Positions 1 to 8,587 are shown, counted from the first letter of the stretch. The stretch: DNA of 64,000 nucleotides from Clostridium tyrobutyricum DSM 2637 = ATCC 25755 = JCM 11008 (GCF_000359585.1 NZ_APMH01000010.1:1-64000); one strand, 5' to 3'. Notes: generated from the sequence alone by a model not told the origin. Program-made: numbers and translations.

Positions 1-368
1 TAATAACAGTAAAGAACTTTCTGGACCGTGCCAGATACCAGGAATTTATACAGAGATTGAAGAATGATTCTGATGATAATTCAAATAATATAGTTAATGA
101 AAAGTCAGACATTAATTTTGTAGTATTTGCATGTGATGCAGGAATGGGATCTTCGGCAATGGGAGAATCTCTTCTAAAGAAGCAGCTTAAGGATGCTGGA
201 ATTGAAGGTATAAAAGTTGAACACTATTCAGTTGACAGTATTCCAAAGGATACAGATGTAGTATTTGTTCAGGAAAATTTAAGTGAAAGAGCTAGGAATT
301 CAGCACCTGATGCAGAAATAATAACAGTAAAGAACTTTCTGGACCGTGCTAGATACCAGGAATTTATA
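1..368 (+). repeat. Tandem duplication of the IIB-coding segment
   Basis: Bases 1-50 and 319-368 match at 49 of 50 positions, differing only at base 32 (C) versus the matching T. The copies are 318 bases apart, exactly 106 codons, which is one IIB domain plus linker. Near-identity at DNA level means a recent duplication or ongoing gene conversion. Only the tail of the first copy is visible. Confidence 0.85.
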
Positions 369-386
369 AACAGATTAAAAAAATAA
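1..386 (+). CDS. mtlA: Mannitol-specific PTS permease EIICB, C-terminal part with a second IIB domain (5' end outside window)
   Basis: The reading frame is open from the left edge to the TAA at 384-386. It encodes the last 21 residues of one IIB domain, a linker rich in Asn and Asp, and then a complete second IIB domain with the phospho-cysteine motif [17 protein letters not shown] passes phosphate from EIIA to mannitol as it enters through the membrane EIIC part, which lies off the left edge. The first 50 bases of the window recur almost exactly at 319-368, so the IIB domain is duplicated in tandem. A TTG at 57 is internal and not a start. mtlR, mtlF and mtlD follow, as in the usual mannitol operon. 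Confident about the identity; the protein's length is unknown. Confidence 0.9.
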   Translation, partial: ITVKNFLDRARYQEFIQRLKNDSDDNSNNIVNEKSDINFVVFACDAGMGSSAMGESLLKKQLKDAGIEGIKVEHYSVDSIPKDTDVVFVQENLSERARNSAPDAEIITVKNFLDRARYQEFINRLKK

Positions 387-408
387 GTAATAATCTGGAG
401 GAGGAAAT

Positions 409-2454
409 ATGGATAATTTGACTCCAAGGCAGCAATTTATATTGGATGGATTGTTAAATGGTAATTCTTTTAATGTTGATATTCTCCATGAACAACTGGG
501 GGTAAGTACAAGGACAATTATGAGGGAGATTTCTTTCCTTAATGAAATTTTAAAGAAGAAGAGTCTTACTATATTTGTAAATGAAAATATGGATATATAT
601 ATTTCAGGCAAAAAAGACAGTATTCAAGATGTGAAATCTTCCTTGAACGCAATTCCAGTTCAATGGATATTCAATAAAGAGCAGAGAAGGATTGCCATAG
701 CATGTGAACTTTTGGTTTCAAAAGAATCATTGAAGATATCCTATTTCAGCTATAAATTCAATGTAGTTATGGGGAGTATAAGTCTTGATCTTGATACTAT
801 TGAGAAATTTGTAATTAGAAAAAACTTGTGCTTGATCAGAAAAAGAAATCATGGAGTAAGTATTGAAGGGTCAGAATGGGATAAGAGAAATGCACTTGTA
901 GAATTACTGTTCAATTTTAAACCTTTTGAGTATCTATTGGGATTTTTCTATGATAAAGGTACAGATGAAACAGTTAAGTCACTTTTTAACATGATTTTTG
1001 AAAGTGGCACTATTGAACTTGTAAAGAGTGTATTGAAAAATTTGAATTTAAAACATCTTAAATTAAATGACGTAAAGTATTTCAACCTGTTCATACTAAT
1101 ACTTGTATCAATCAAGAAAACTAAAAACAATGACAATATACATCTGCCAGAGAATGTCAAGGAGAAATTAAGGTCAATGAAGGCATATGAAGAATTAAAG
1201 TCCCTTATTGAACCTTTAGGTGAAAATAATATAAATCTTCCAGAAGATGAAATAGCTTATTTATGTATTTATATTAATGATTATAAATACTATTATGATG
1301 ATTCAAATGAATCTGATATCAATTTTCAGGACATATCTTCTGAAATAATTGCTGATGTGTCCCAGAGAATAGATGTGGATATTACGGATGATGTACAATT
1401 GCTGCAGGATTTAACCAATCATTTGAGGCAGACATTTCACCTGTTGAATATAGGCCTTAATGTATTGAATCCAATGGCATCCGAAATAGAAAAGCATTAT
1501 CCGAAACTGTTCAAGATACTGTTTGATGAATGCAGATTAATATTTTCAAGATACAATATCAAAATATCTTCCAATGAAGTTGGATATATAACAATGCACA
1601 TAGGTGGTGCACTTCAGAGAAAAGAGGAAATTTCAAGTAAGTTAAAGATACTGATTGTATGTCCTGGGGGAATAAGCAGTGCAAGAATACTGGAGAGCAA
1701 AGTGAAATCTCTTTTTCCGGACATAGGCACCATTTATATAAGTGCATTGCATGATATAAATATAGAAAAAGACAGCAGGGAATATGACTTGATTTTGTCC
1801 ACTGTATCTATTGGAACGGGAAGTGAAGAAATCCACAATATAATTGAGGTTTCACCTTTTATGATGAAGAAGGATGTTGAAAAAGTTAATGGCTATATTT
1901 CCAAAATCAAGTATATGGATGAGACAGAAAAGAAGAGCATGAGTGCCCTTGACTCCGATGAAGCAGCAAATAGAAAATGTGAACTTGCAAATACAATCTT
2001 AAAGAATTTTCATATTAGGGAAGTAAATATTGAGAATTTTGAAGAGTTAATAGACTTTGTAGTGGAGGATGTGTCAGAGGCCGATATTGCAGCAGGTAAA
2101 GAGGTTATAAAAGATCTTATTCTAAAAAGAGAAGCCAAGGGAAATTTAGTTGTCCCCAATACCGGTATAGCACTGCTTCACACTAGAAGTGACAAGATGA
2201 AACTACCTTTTGTGGGGGTTTATAGAACAAATAAAGTTTTTAAAATGTCAACTAGAGGATTTTCAATGGAAGATGTAGATACATTTTTAGTCCTGCTTGC
2301 CAGGGATAAAGAGAACAGCTATATATTACGTCTTTTAGGAAAGATCAGTGTGTCTTTAATAGAGGAAAAGGAATTTGTTGAAATATTAAAATCAGGAAGT
2401 TTAAGCGATATAAGAAATCATTTGATAAACATTGTAAATAAAGAAGAGGAATGA
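409..2454 (+). CDS. mtlR: MtlR-type PTS-regulated transcriptional activator of the mannitol operon
   Basis: A 681-residue multidomain activator. An N-terminal helix-turn-helix (about residues 5-55) is followed by a second HTH-like region, two PTS regulation domains (PRD2 includes the stretch around GYITMHIGG), a Gat-type IIB domain beginning near residue 412 (KILIVCPGGISSAR) and a C-terminal EIIA-Mtl domain with phospho-His at residue 591 in LLHTRS. In this family, phosphorylation of the PRD, IIB and IIA parts by PTS proteins tells the activator whether mannitol is present. A strong GGAGGAGG site sits just before the ATG. It lies between mtlA and mtlF, the standard order. The full domain set is present with no breaks. 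Confidence 0.93.
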   Translation: MDNLTPRQQFILDGLLNGNSFNVDILHEQLGVSTRTIMREISFLNEILKKKSLTIFVNENMDIYISGKKDSIQDVKSSLNAIPVQWIFNKEQRRIAIACELLVSKESLKISYFSYKFNVVMGSISLDLDTIEKFVIRKNLCLIRKRNHGVSIEGSEWDKRNALVELLFNFKPFEYLLGFFYDKGTDETVKSLFNMIFESGTIELVKSVLKNLNLKHLKLNDVKYFNLFILILVSIKKTKNNDNIHLPENVKEKLRSMKAYEELKSLIEPLGENNINLPEDEIAYLCIYINDYKYYYDDSNESDINFQDISSEIIADVSQRIDVDITDDVQLLQDLTNHLRQTFHLLNIGLNVLNPMASEIEKHYPKLFKILFDECRLIFSRYNIKISSNEVGYITMHIGGALQRKEEISSKLKILIVCPGGISSARILESKVKSLFPDIGTIYISALHDINIEKDSREYDLILSTVSIGTGSEEIHNIIEVSPFMMKKDVEKVNGYISKIKYMDETEKKSMSALDSDEAANRKCELANTILKNFHIREVNIENFEELIDFVVEDVSEADIAAGKEVIKDLILKREAKGNLVVPNTGIALLHTRSDKMKLPFVGVYRTNKVFKMSTRGFSMEDVDTFLVLLARDKENSYILRLLGKISVSLIEEKEFVEILKSGSLSDIRNHLINIVNKEEE

Positions 2455-2471
2455 AAGGGGAAAATAAAATT

Positions 2472-2912
2472 ATGAACAAGGAAATATTGTCAGAAAAAAA
2501 TATTGTATTAAATGTACCTTCAGAATCAAAAGATGAGGCAATAGAAAGAGTAGGAAAGCTTTTGGTGAAAAATGGTTATGTAAAGGAGAACTATATAGAG
2601 GGCATGAAGGCAAGGGAAGAAGAAGTTACCACCTATATGGGAAACGGTGTTGCCATTCCCCATGGCATGAATGAATATAAAAAACAGATACTCAAAACTG
2701 GAATAGTTATAGCACAGTATCCTGGTGGAGTTGATTTTGGAGAAGAAAATACAGCATATATAGTAATAGGAATAGCAGGTAAGGGAGACGATCATATGGA
2801 AATACTGTCCAGTATAGCCCTGACTGTACAATATGAAGAAAATGTTGAAAAGCTTAGAAATGCAAAGACAGAACAGGAAATTATAGAAATCATAGAAAAG
2901 GGGGACAATTAA
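2472..2912 (+). CDS. mtlF: Mannitol-specific PTS enzyme IIA component
   Basis: Small cytoplasmic phosphocarrier (147 residues) that receives phosphate from HPr and gives it to the IIB domain of MtlA. The active-site motif VAIPHGM places the phospho-His at residue 64. I prefer the ATG at 2472 because AGGGGA lies about 11 bases upstream and the protein then has the usual family length; an ATG at 2451 overlaps the mtlR stop but has almost no spacing to a Shine-Dalgarno sequence. It sits between mtlR and mtlD, and mtlD begins 2 bases after its stop, so the genes are translated as a unit. Confidence 0.93.
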   Translation: MNKEILSEKNIVLNVPSESKDEAIERVGKLLVKNGYVKENYIEGMKAREEEVTTYMGNGVAIPHGMNEYKKQILKTGIVIAQYPGGVDFGEENTAYIVIGIAGKGDDHMEILSSIALTVQYEENVEKLRNAKTEQEIIEIIEKGDN

Positions 2913-2914
2913 TT

Positions 2915-4069
2915 ATGAAAGCAGTTCATTTTGGTGCAGGAAATATAGGAAGAGGATTTATAGGGTATCTGCTCCGTAAATCCGGATACGAAGTTACATT
3001 TGTAGATATAGCAGATTCATTGGTTGACAATATAAACAAATATGGTGAATATACGGTTATAACTTTGAGTACAACACAGAATAAAGAAAAAATTGAGGAT
3101 GTAAAGGCAGTTAGCCTGAAGGATATACCTTCACTTGAAAAAGTTGTACTGGATGCGGATCTCATAACTACATCTCTTGGGGCAAACAACTTGAAGAGTA
3201 CGGGAAATACGCTGAAGGGCATTTTGAAGAAAAGGGCCAAAACCAATCCAAAGCCACTTGATATAATAGCTTGTGAGAATGCCCTCATGGCTACGGATAT
3301 GCTTAAGGATGCGATATTTGAAGGAGAAAATTCAGAATTTAGGGAATATTTAGACAAAAGTGTAGGATTTCCTAATAGTGCAGTGGATAGAATTGTCCCA
3401 AATGTGGATATGAAAAAGGAGCTTCCAATAGATGTAGCAGTGGAGGATTTTTATGAATGGGATATTGAAAAAAACAAGGTCAAGGTAAATGACGGAATAA
3501 AAGGTGCAGAGTATGTTGAAAAGTTGTCACCTTTTCTTGAAAGGAAATTATTTTTGTTAAATGGTGCCCATGCAACTATTGCTTATCTTGGATATCTTAA
3601 AAAATATGAATTTATACATGAAGCTATAAAAGATGATTTTATACAAAAAGTTGCCATTGGATTTCATTCAGAGGCCGTAAAGGCACTTAGCATAAAGCAT
3701 AAAATGGATATTGATTCTCTAACAAGGTATTCTAAAAAAATAATAAACAGATTTAAAAATGCCTATTTGAAGGATCAGGTATTCCGTGTAGGAAGGGATC
3801 CTGTAAGAAAATTATCAGGACATGACAGATTGATAACTCCATTGAATCTATGCTATGAACTCAAATTGGAATATGGAAACATCATTTGTGGTATAGCAGC
3901 AGGATTCCTGTTTGACTATGATGGAGATGAAAAGGCAAAACAGATACAGCAGGGTATAAAGGCAAATGGTATTAAAAAGACAATTTGTGATATAACAGGA
4001 CTTGCAGTAGAAAATCCTTTAAATGCAAAGATAGCAGAGAAATATGAAGAACTAAAGAATAATCTATAA
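2915..4069 (+). CDS. mtlD: Mannitol-1-phosphate 5-dehydrogenase
   Basis: Converts mannitol 1-phosphate, the product of PTS uptake, to fructose 6-phosphate with NAD+. The protein has 384 residues, normal for the family. It opens with the Rossmann motif HFGAGNIGRGF, and the substrate-binding stretch LFLLNGAHATIAYLGYL is conserved around the middle. AAAAGGGGG upstream of the ATG is the ribosome binding site. It is the last gene of the mtl operon and is followed directly by a hairpin terminator. Confidence 0.95.
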   Translation: MKAVHFGAGNIGRGFIGYLLRKSGYEVTFVDIADSLVDNINKYGEYTVITLSTTQNKEKIEDVKAVSLKDIPSLEKVVLDADLITTSLGANNLKSTGNTLKGILKKRAKTNPKPLDIIACENALMATDMLKDAIFEGENSEFREYLDKSVGFPNSAVDRIVPNVDMKKELPIDVAVEDFYEWDIEKNKVKVNDGIKGAEYVEKLSPFLERKLFLLNGAHATIAYLGYLKKYEFIHEAIKDDFIQKVAIGFHSEAVKALSIKHKMDIDSLTRYSKKIINRFKNAYLKDQVFRVGRDPVRKLSGHDRLITPLNLCYELKLEYGNIICGIAAGFLFDYDGDEKAKQIQQGIKANGIKKTICDITGLAVENPLNAKIAEKYEELKNNL

Positions 4070-4075
4070 TGCTTG

Positions 4076-4106
4076 TAAAAAGCAGCCCTATAAGCTGCTT
4101 TTTTCT
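4076..4106. terminator. Rho-independent terminator after mtlD, probably bidirectional
   Basis: Stem AAAGCAGC / GCTGCTTT with a short loop and runs of T on one side and A on the other, so it can stop transcription from mtlD and from the minus-strand aminotransferase. The stop codon of the sortase remnant lies inside it. Confidence 0.85.
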
Positions 4107-4209
4107 TTGGCTTTAATTATAAGCCTGTGTGTTGCAATTCTTATAGGAGTACAGGTAACAAGTGTGATAGTGGAATCCTTTGTAGGATTAAGTACTTCTA
4201 TTGATTTGG
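4089..4209 (-). pseudogene. C-terminal remnant of a sortase
   Basis: On the minus strand this stretch encodes a peptide containing TITLVTCTP and THRLIIKAK before a stop. The TLxTC catalytic-cysteine motif followed by the THRL strand and its arginine is the C-terminal signature of class C/D sortases, which join surface proteins to the cell wall. No start codon, membrane anchor or catalytic His region is present between here and the aminotransferase gene, so only about 35-40 residues of a roughly 200-residue enzyme remain. It is a gene fossil and cannot be functional. Confidence 0.7.
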
Positions 4210-4266
4210 CAAAACAACTTTGATGCTGTATATAGTTTATATTGTGAGGGTATGAGGTTAAATAGG

Positions 4267-5442
4267 TTATAATTTCCCGATTGCTCTGGCAAGTCTTTTA
4301 ATACCTTCTTCAATGGATTTTTCGTCGGAATTTGTATAGTTGAGCCTCAATGTGTTGCTGCCTTTTACATTGACATAAAATGGATCTCCTGGAACAAAGG
4401 CAACATTTTCTTTGGCTGCAAGATCAAACAGTTCCAAAGATGAAATACCTTCAGGAAGGGTTACCCACAGAAACATTCCACCTTCAGGTTTTGTGCTCTT
4501 TATGCCTTCAGGAAAGTATCTTTCAATCATTGACACCATACAGTCTCTCTGCCCCTTGTACAATTTTCTGATCTTTTTTATATGGTCTTCAATGTCATTG
4601 TCCATTAAGAATTGATGGACTACTCTCTGTGAATAATAATTTGTGTGGAGATCAGCTGCCTGTTTCGCAGTTATTAGTTTTTCCATGATTTCACCTTTGG
4701 CACATATCCAGCCAAGCCTCATTGCAGGAGCTACTATCTTAGAAAATGAACCAAGCATAACGGATTTATCTCCCAGATAAGTTTTTATAGGCTGTAGGTC
4801 CTCTCCTATAAATCTCAGTTCACCATAGGGATCATCTTCAATGAGAATTGTATCATATTTTTTCAAAATGTCTGCAGCAGCTTTCCTGTTATTTTCTGAA
4901 TATGTAGTTCCAGAAGGATTTTGAAAGTTGGGAACTGTGTAGAATAATTTTGGACTATTCATAGCAAGGGATTTTTCCAGTAAATCAATATCAACCCCAT
5001 CATTATTTACGGGAACTGAATTAAAAACCGGCTCGAAAATTGAGAATGCCTGTATTGCACCTAAATATCCGGGACGTTCAATAAGAACATTGTCATCCTT
5101 GTTCAAAAATATTTTTCCAAGCAAGTCCAATCCCTGCTGTGAGCCATTTGTTATTAATATTTCATCGGCATCAACCTTTAAACCGAATCTTTTAAGATAT
5201 CTTTGTGCAATGTATTCCCTTAGAGGGCGATAACCTTCAGTTGTACTGTATTGGAGTACATCACTGCCATTTTCATTTAAAACTTTTATAGACGCTTCTT
5301 CAACTTCCTTGATTGGAAAGGATAGAGGATTTGGAAGACCGCCTGCAAAGGATATTATATTTGGATTTTCTGTAACTTTTAAAATTTCTCTTATAAAGGA
5401 TTTTTGGACTTTATTCATTCTTTCAGCAAATTTTATACTCAT
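4267..5442 (-). CDS. PLP-dependent aminotransferase, MocR/LysN-like class I fold
   Basis: A 391-residue fold-type I aminotransferase. Recognisable parts are ISFAGGLPNP near the start, GSQQGLDL in the cofactor phosphate region, NFQNPSG, DDPYGELRF, and the Schiff-base lysine in GSFSKIVAP. The family includes 2-aminoadipate and aromatic or branched-chain transaminases that use 2-oxoglutarate; the exact substrate cannot be read from the sequence. A T-box leader precedes it, so expression answers to an uncharged tRNA, which means the enzyme probably makes or salvages an amino acid. It is monocistronic on the minus strand. Confidence 0.88.
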   Translation of the reverse strand: MSIKFAERMNKVQKSFIREILKVTENPNIISFAGGLPNPLSFPIKEVEEASIKVLNENGSDVLQYSTTEGYRPLREYIAQRYLKRFGLKVDADEILITNGSQQGLDLLGKIFLNKDDNVLIERPGYLGAIQAFSIFEPVFNSVPVNNDGVDIDLLEKSLAMNSPKLFYTVPNFQNPSGTTYSENNRKAAADILKKYDTILIEDDPYGELRFIGEDLQPIKTYLGDKSVMLGSFSKIVAPAMRLGWICAKGEIMEKLITAKQAADLHTNYYSQRVVHQFLMDNDIEDHIKKIRKLYKGQRDCMVSMIERYFPEGIKSTKPEGGMFLWVTLPEGISSLELFDLAAKENVAFVPGDPFYVNVKGSNTLRLNYTNSDEKSIEEGIKRLARAIGKL

Positions 5443-5474
5443 TTATATTTCACCACTTTCTAAAAATTTTTGGT

Positions 5475-5503
5475 GATATTTCCAATGCGCATTTGGAAAT
5501 ATC
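5475..5503 (-). other. Second hairpin between the T-box terminator and the aminotransferase start
   Basis: A nearly perfect inverted repeat (GATATTTCC / GGAAATATC around a GCGC centre) lies immediately 3' of the T-box terminator on the minus strand and about 30 bases before the start codon. It is followed by an A-run and then a T-run. Its role is unknown; a second terminator or an mRNA-stabilising 5' structure are both possible. Confidence 0.5.
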
Positions 5504-5537
5504 AAAAACCCTTCATCCTATATAATAGGACGAAGGG
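5504..5537 (-). terminator. T-box conditional terminator
   Basis: Stem CCCTTCGTCCTA / TAGGATGAAGGG followed by five T residues on the minus strand. It lies directly after the T-box sequence at 5545-5560 and is the terminator that the antiterminator competes with. Confidence 0.85.
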
Positions 5538-5785
5538 TAAATTTCCGTGGTACCACCTAATTTTGTACAAATGTACACTCTCAACATAGTACGGGCAACA
5601 TATGCCGATACTAGTTCCCTCTTAACGGTGGGATTCCGTTAAAGCCTACTTGCCTGAAGCTTTCAGTTTAAAGCTCTGTGACTACCTTTATTACATCAAT
5701 CATGAGAAATTTCCACCTGCATTCTCTCTCTTTGTTTCATGTATGTAATTACTCTTTCACATCAATGCCTTTAATATAATACATA
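5504..5785 (-). ncRNA. T-box leader (tRNA-sensing riboswitch) of the aminotransferase gene
   Basis: Read on the minus strand, the leader carries the hallmark T-box antiterminator sequence AGGTGGTACCACGG at about 5545-5558, preceded by a long structured region containing an AGAGAGA stem and a second purine-rich hairpin (CTTTAACGGAATCC / CCGTTAAGAGG). T-boxes bind a specific tRNA and read through when the tRNA is uncharged. I could not assign the specifier codon with confidence because the Stem I alignment is ambiguous by eye. Confidence 0.92.
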
Positions 5786-5786
5786 T

Positions 5787-5815
5787 ATATTATCAGAATA
5801 ATGACAGATTGTCCA
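5787..5815 (-). promoter_or_regulatory. Promoter of the T-box transcript
   Basis: Minus-strand -35 TGGACA (5810-5815) and -10 TAATAT (5787-5792) with a 17-base spacer, placed just upstream of the T-box leader. Confidence 0.6.
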
Positions 5816-5978
5816 TAATTTATTTTGCAGCTTATTATAACGAATTTAACCTATTAATAAATAAAATATAATGATATAATCTCTATGTATTAAAGGATTA
5901 CAAAATACAGTGCAGGTATCGATTTCCTTGAAATTAATATCTGTATTTTTATTCATGATAATGAGGAAGTGATTAAAA

Positions 5979-7427
5979 GTGGGTTCAAGAAAGAAAAACA
6001 TACTAATGGCATTGACTGTTGCAATGTTTCTGGCAGCGGTTGAGGGTACAGTGGTTACTACGGCCATTCCAACCATATCAAGGGATTTGCAGGGATTTCA
6101 AATTATCAGCCTGGTATTTTCAGTATATTTATTGGCCTCTGCAATTTCTACACCTATATATGGCAAATTGTCGGATTTATATGGAAGAAAAAATATGCTT
6201 TCCATAGGAATAATAATGTTTTTAATTGGAAGTTGTCTGTGCGGACTATCACAGAACATGTACATGCTTATAGGGTTTCGTGTAATTCAGGGATTGGGTG
6301 CAGGTTCGATATTTACACTTACATATACAATAATAGGTGATGTATTTACTATTGAAGAGAGACCGAAAGTTCAGGGCATTATAGGCACTGTATGGGGAGT
6401 AGCAAGCCTTACAGGTCCATTTTTAGGAGGAATTTTAATAGATACTCTGTCCTGGCACTGGATCTTTTTTATAAATATGCCTTTTGGAATACTGTCAGTC
6501 ATACTTATACAAAAAAATATAAAAGAAAATTTTGAAAAGAAAAGATGCAAAATTGATTTTGCAGGAATTGTTACTTTATCATTGGCCATGATTATATTTT
6601 TAAATATTTTTGTGTCAGGCCAAAATAAAAATTCCACTTATATATTCAATATAATATCAGTTTTAGCTGCTGTTGTATTGTTAATTGCATTCTATAAAAT
6701 AGAAGAAAAAGCGGAAGAACCAATTATCCCATTCAGTATATTTACAAGATCAATTACAATAACAAATTTAGTAAGTTTTCTGGCATCAACTGTATTGATA
6801 GGTGCAGATGTATATTTCCCCATATATATACAAAATGTACTTGGATTCAGTGCAAAAATATCAGGTTTGGCTCTTGCTCCAATGTCAGTTGCCTGGCTTA
6901 TAGCTTCAGTAGTTTTGGGAAAACTTATAGTAGTTCGTGGAGCAAAATTCGTAGTTTTGGTTTCAAATTTCATCCTTATAGTAGGTACAATACTGCTTCC
7001 TACCCTGGGCATAAATTCTCCGATTTTACTGGTATTAATATATGTTTTTATAATGGGTTTTGGATTTGGAGGAGCTTTTACTACTTTGACCATAGTTATA
7101 CAGGAATCTGTAGGATACAATCAAAGGGGTGCTGTAACTGCATCCAACGCTCTAGTTAGAACATTGGGACAAACAATAGGAGTAAGTGTATTTGGAGGTA
7201 TATTCAATTTATTTATAGTTAAATATTTTGTGGGGATAGGAATTAAAGGAGTAGATCCGGGTAATTTATACAAGGCATCCGGATATAATTCCAATGCAAC
7301 TGTTGAACAGATAAAGTTTTCCCTGAATAGTTCTCTTCATGTACTATTTATAATATTGATAGCAATATCCGTACTTTCATTGATTATATCCATAGCAATG
7401 CCAAAGGAAGAGAAAAGTGAAATATGA
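5979..7427 (+). CDS. DHA2-family MFS drug/proton antiporter
   Basis: A 482-residue membrane protein with the length and pattern of the 14-helix DHA2 (EmrB/QacA/LmrB) group. It shows the motif A region IYGKLSDLYGRKN after helix 2 and the motif C-like stretch GVASLTGPFLGGIL, which marks drug/proton antiporters. It should export a toxic or hydrophobic compound; the substrate is unknown. The start is a GTG at 5979 with GAGGAAG about ten bases upstream. It stands alone, with no adjacent TetR or MarR regulator, and ends at a 52-base perfect palindrome. Confidence 0.88.
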   Translation: MGSRKKNILMALTVAMFLAAVEGTVVTTAIPTISRDLQGFQIISLVFSVYLLASAISTPIYGKLSDLYGRKNMLSIGIIMFLIGSCLCGLSQNMYMLIGFRVIQGLGAGSIFTLTYTIIGDVFTIEERPKVQGIIGTVWGVASLTGPFLGGILIDTLSWHWIFFINMPFGILSVILIQKNIKENFEKKRCKIDFAGIVTLSLAMIIFLNIFVSGQNKNSTYIFNIISVLAAVVLLIAFYKIEEKAEEPIIPFSIFTRSITITNLVSFLASTVLIGADVYFPIYIQNVLGFSAKISGLALAPMSVAWLIASVVLGKLIVVRGAKFVVLVSNFILIVGTILLPTLGINSPILLVLIYVFIMGFGFGGAFTTLTIVIQESVGYNQRGAVTASNALVRTLGQTIGVSVFGGIFNLFIVKYFVGIGIKGVDPGNLYKASGYNSNATVEQIKFSLNSSLHVLFIILIAISVLSLIISIAMPKEEKSEI

Positions 7428-7435
7428 GTAACGGT

Positions 7436-7492
7436 GACTGCTGAAAATCATCTTCCTATTTAAATAGGAAGATGATTTTCAGCAGTCCTTTT
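7436..7492 (+). terminator. Perfect 52-base palindrome acting as terminator
   Basis: Bases 7436-7487 form an inverted repeat with 26-base arms and no unpaired loop at DNA level, followed by TTTTCT. It lies 8 bases after the exporter stop. It works as a terminator on the plus strand; the unusual length and perfection are discussed in the findings. Confidence 0.75.
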
Positions 7493-7523
7493 CTAAAGAT
7501 TTATTCTATATAATATATAAAAA

Positions 7524-8306
7524 CTATCCTTGTGCATATATACAGTTGTCATCTTGTGCTATTATTAAATTCACATTGTTTTTGTTAATGAATTCTATAT
7601 ATTCTTCTGGTGGCACTTTATCAGTTATTAGATAATCTATATCTCCTATTGAGCAGTATGTCATTAAAGAAGAAGTTCCAAATTTTGAATAGTCTATTAA
7701 CACATATACCAGGCTACTTTTGCTAATCACAAGTTTTTTTATTTCAGCTTCTTGTGGAGAACCATTTGTTACACCATTTGTTAAAGATATTCCTGTAGAA
7801 GCCATAAAAGCTTTGTTTATATTATATTTTTTTAGAAGGTTCAGTGTATCTATACCTACAAATGAATTTGTATTTCTTACCAGACTGCCACCAGTAGAAA
7901 TTATATTTATATTGTCATATTTTATGCATTTATTGATGAAATTGAGATTGTTGGTTATTATGGTTATATTTTTTTTATCCTTTAGAAAATATGCAAGGTT
8001 TACTGTAGTTGTTCCCGAATCTACAAATATTATATCACCATCATTAATCAGTTCAGCTGCTTTTTCAGCTATTAAAGATTTTGGATGGCTGTTTTTTATT
8101 TGCCTTTTATCAAAAGGAATAAGGGGATTGGAATTTACAGATACACCTCCGTATACCTTTTTTATTGTACCTTTTTCAACTAACTCACTTACATCCCTTC
8201 TTATTGTGTTTTTTGAAACATTAAATATATTAGCCAATTGGTCTAGTGTTACTGTCTTATTATCTAATATATATTCTTCTATTTTTTGTATTCTTTTCAG
8301 TTTCAT
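7524..8306 (-). CDS. iolR: DeoR-family transcriptional regulator, likely IolR-type repressor of the inositol operon
   Basis: A 260-residue DeoR/GlpR protein. The N-terminal winged HTH reads LDQLANIFNVSKNTIRRDVSEL at about residues 20-40, followed by the sugar-phosphate-sensing DeoRC domain with VDSGTTTVNLAYFL and ITNNL. Members of this group are released from DNA by a phosphorylated sugar intermediate; for inositol operons the signal is 2-deoxy-5-keto-gluconate 6-phosphate. It is transcribed away from the iol genes, with a 281-base shared control region. The assignment to inositol rests on position, not on specific residues. Confidence 0.82.
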   Translation of the reverse strand: MKLKRIQKIEEYILDNKTVTLDQLANIFNVSKNTIRRDVSELVEKGTIKKVYGGVSVNSNPLIPFDKRQIKNSHPKSLIAEKAAELINDGDIIFVDSGTTTVNLAYFLKDKKNITIITNNLNFINKCIKYDNINIISTGGSLVRNTNSFVGIDTLNLLKKYNINKAFMASTGISLTNGVTNGSPQEAEIKKLVISKSSLVYVLIDYSKFGTSSLMTYCSIGDIDYLITDKVPPEEYIEFINKNNVNLIIAQDDNCIYAQG

Positions 8307-8495
8307 GGCTTTCTCCTTTCATTAAAAGTACAATTAAAATGTTTTTATTAATAAATTTACTATGCCCTTATATATAATTATATATAAAAACTCAAAAAAG
8401 TAAACAATTCAATTCAAATGTTAACAATAACTTGATCAATAAATAACTAAAATATGTTTATCCAAATTTATTTTAACAAAGTTTTAATAAATATA

Positions 8496-8525
8496 TTGAC
8501 ATAATGAAACTATAAGTGGTAATAT
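8496..8525 (+). promoter_or_regulatory. Promoter of the inositol operon
   Basis: TTGACA at 8496-8501 and TAATAT at 8520-8525 with an 18-base spacer, 60 bases upstream of the first gene. Confidence 0.65.
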
Positions 8526-8532
8526 TTAATCA

Positions 8533-8565
8533 ACAAGTAATCATAAATTCACAAACAAATAATCA
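8533..8565 (+). promoter_or_regulatory. Probable operator: direct repeats downstream of the iol promoter
   Basis: ACAAGTAATCA (8533-8543) and ACAAATAATCA (8555-8565) are direct repeats whose starts lie 22 bases, about two helical turns, apart. They lie just after the -10 box, where a bound DeoR repressor would block transcription. This is inference from spacing and position. Confidence 0.45.
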
Positions 8566-8587
8566 AAAAATATAAGAAGGTGAAGTT

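Noticed and set aside
57-386. A separate stand-alone IIB protein starting at the TTG at 57
   Set aside because: The frame is open to the left edge and encodes another IIB tail, and there is no ribosome binding site before the TTG; it is part of mtlA.
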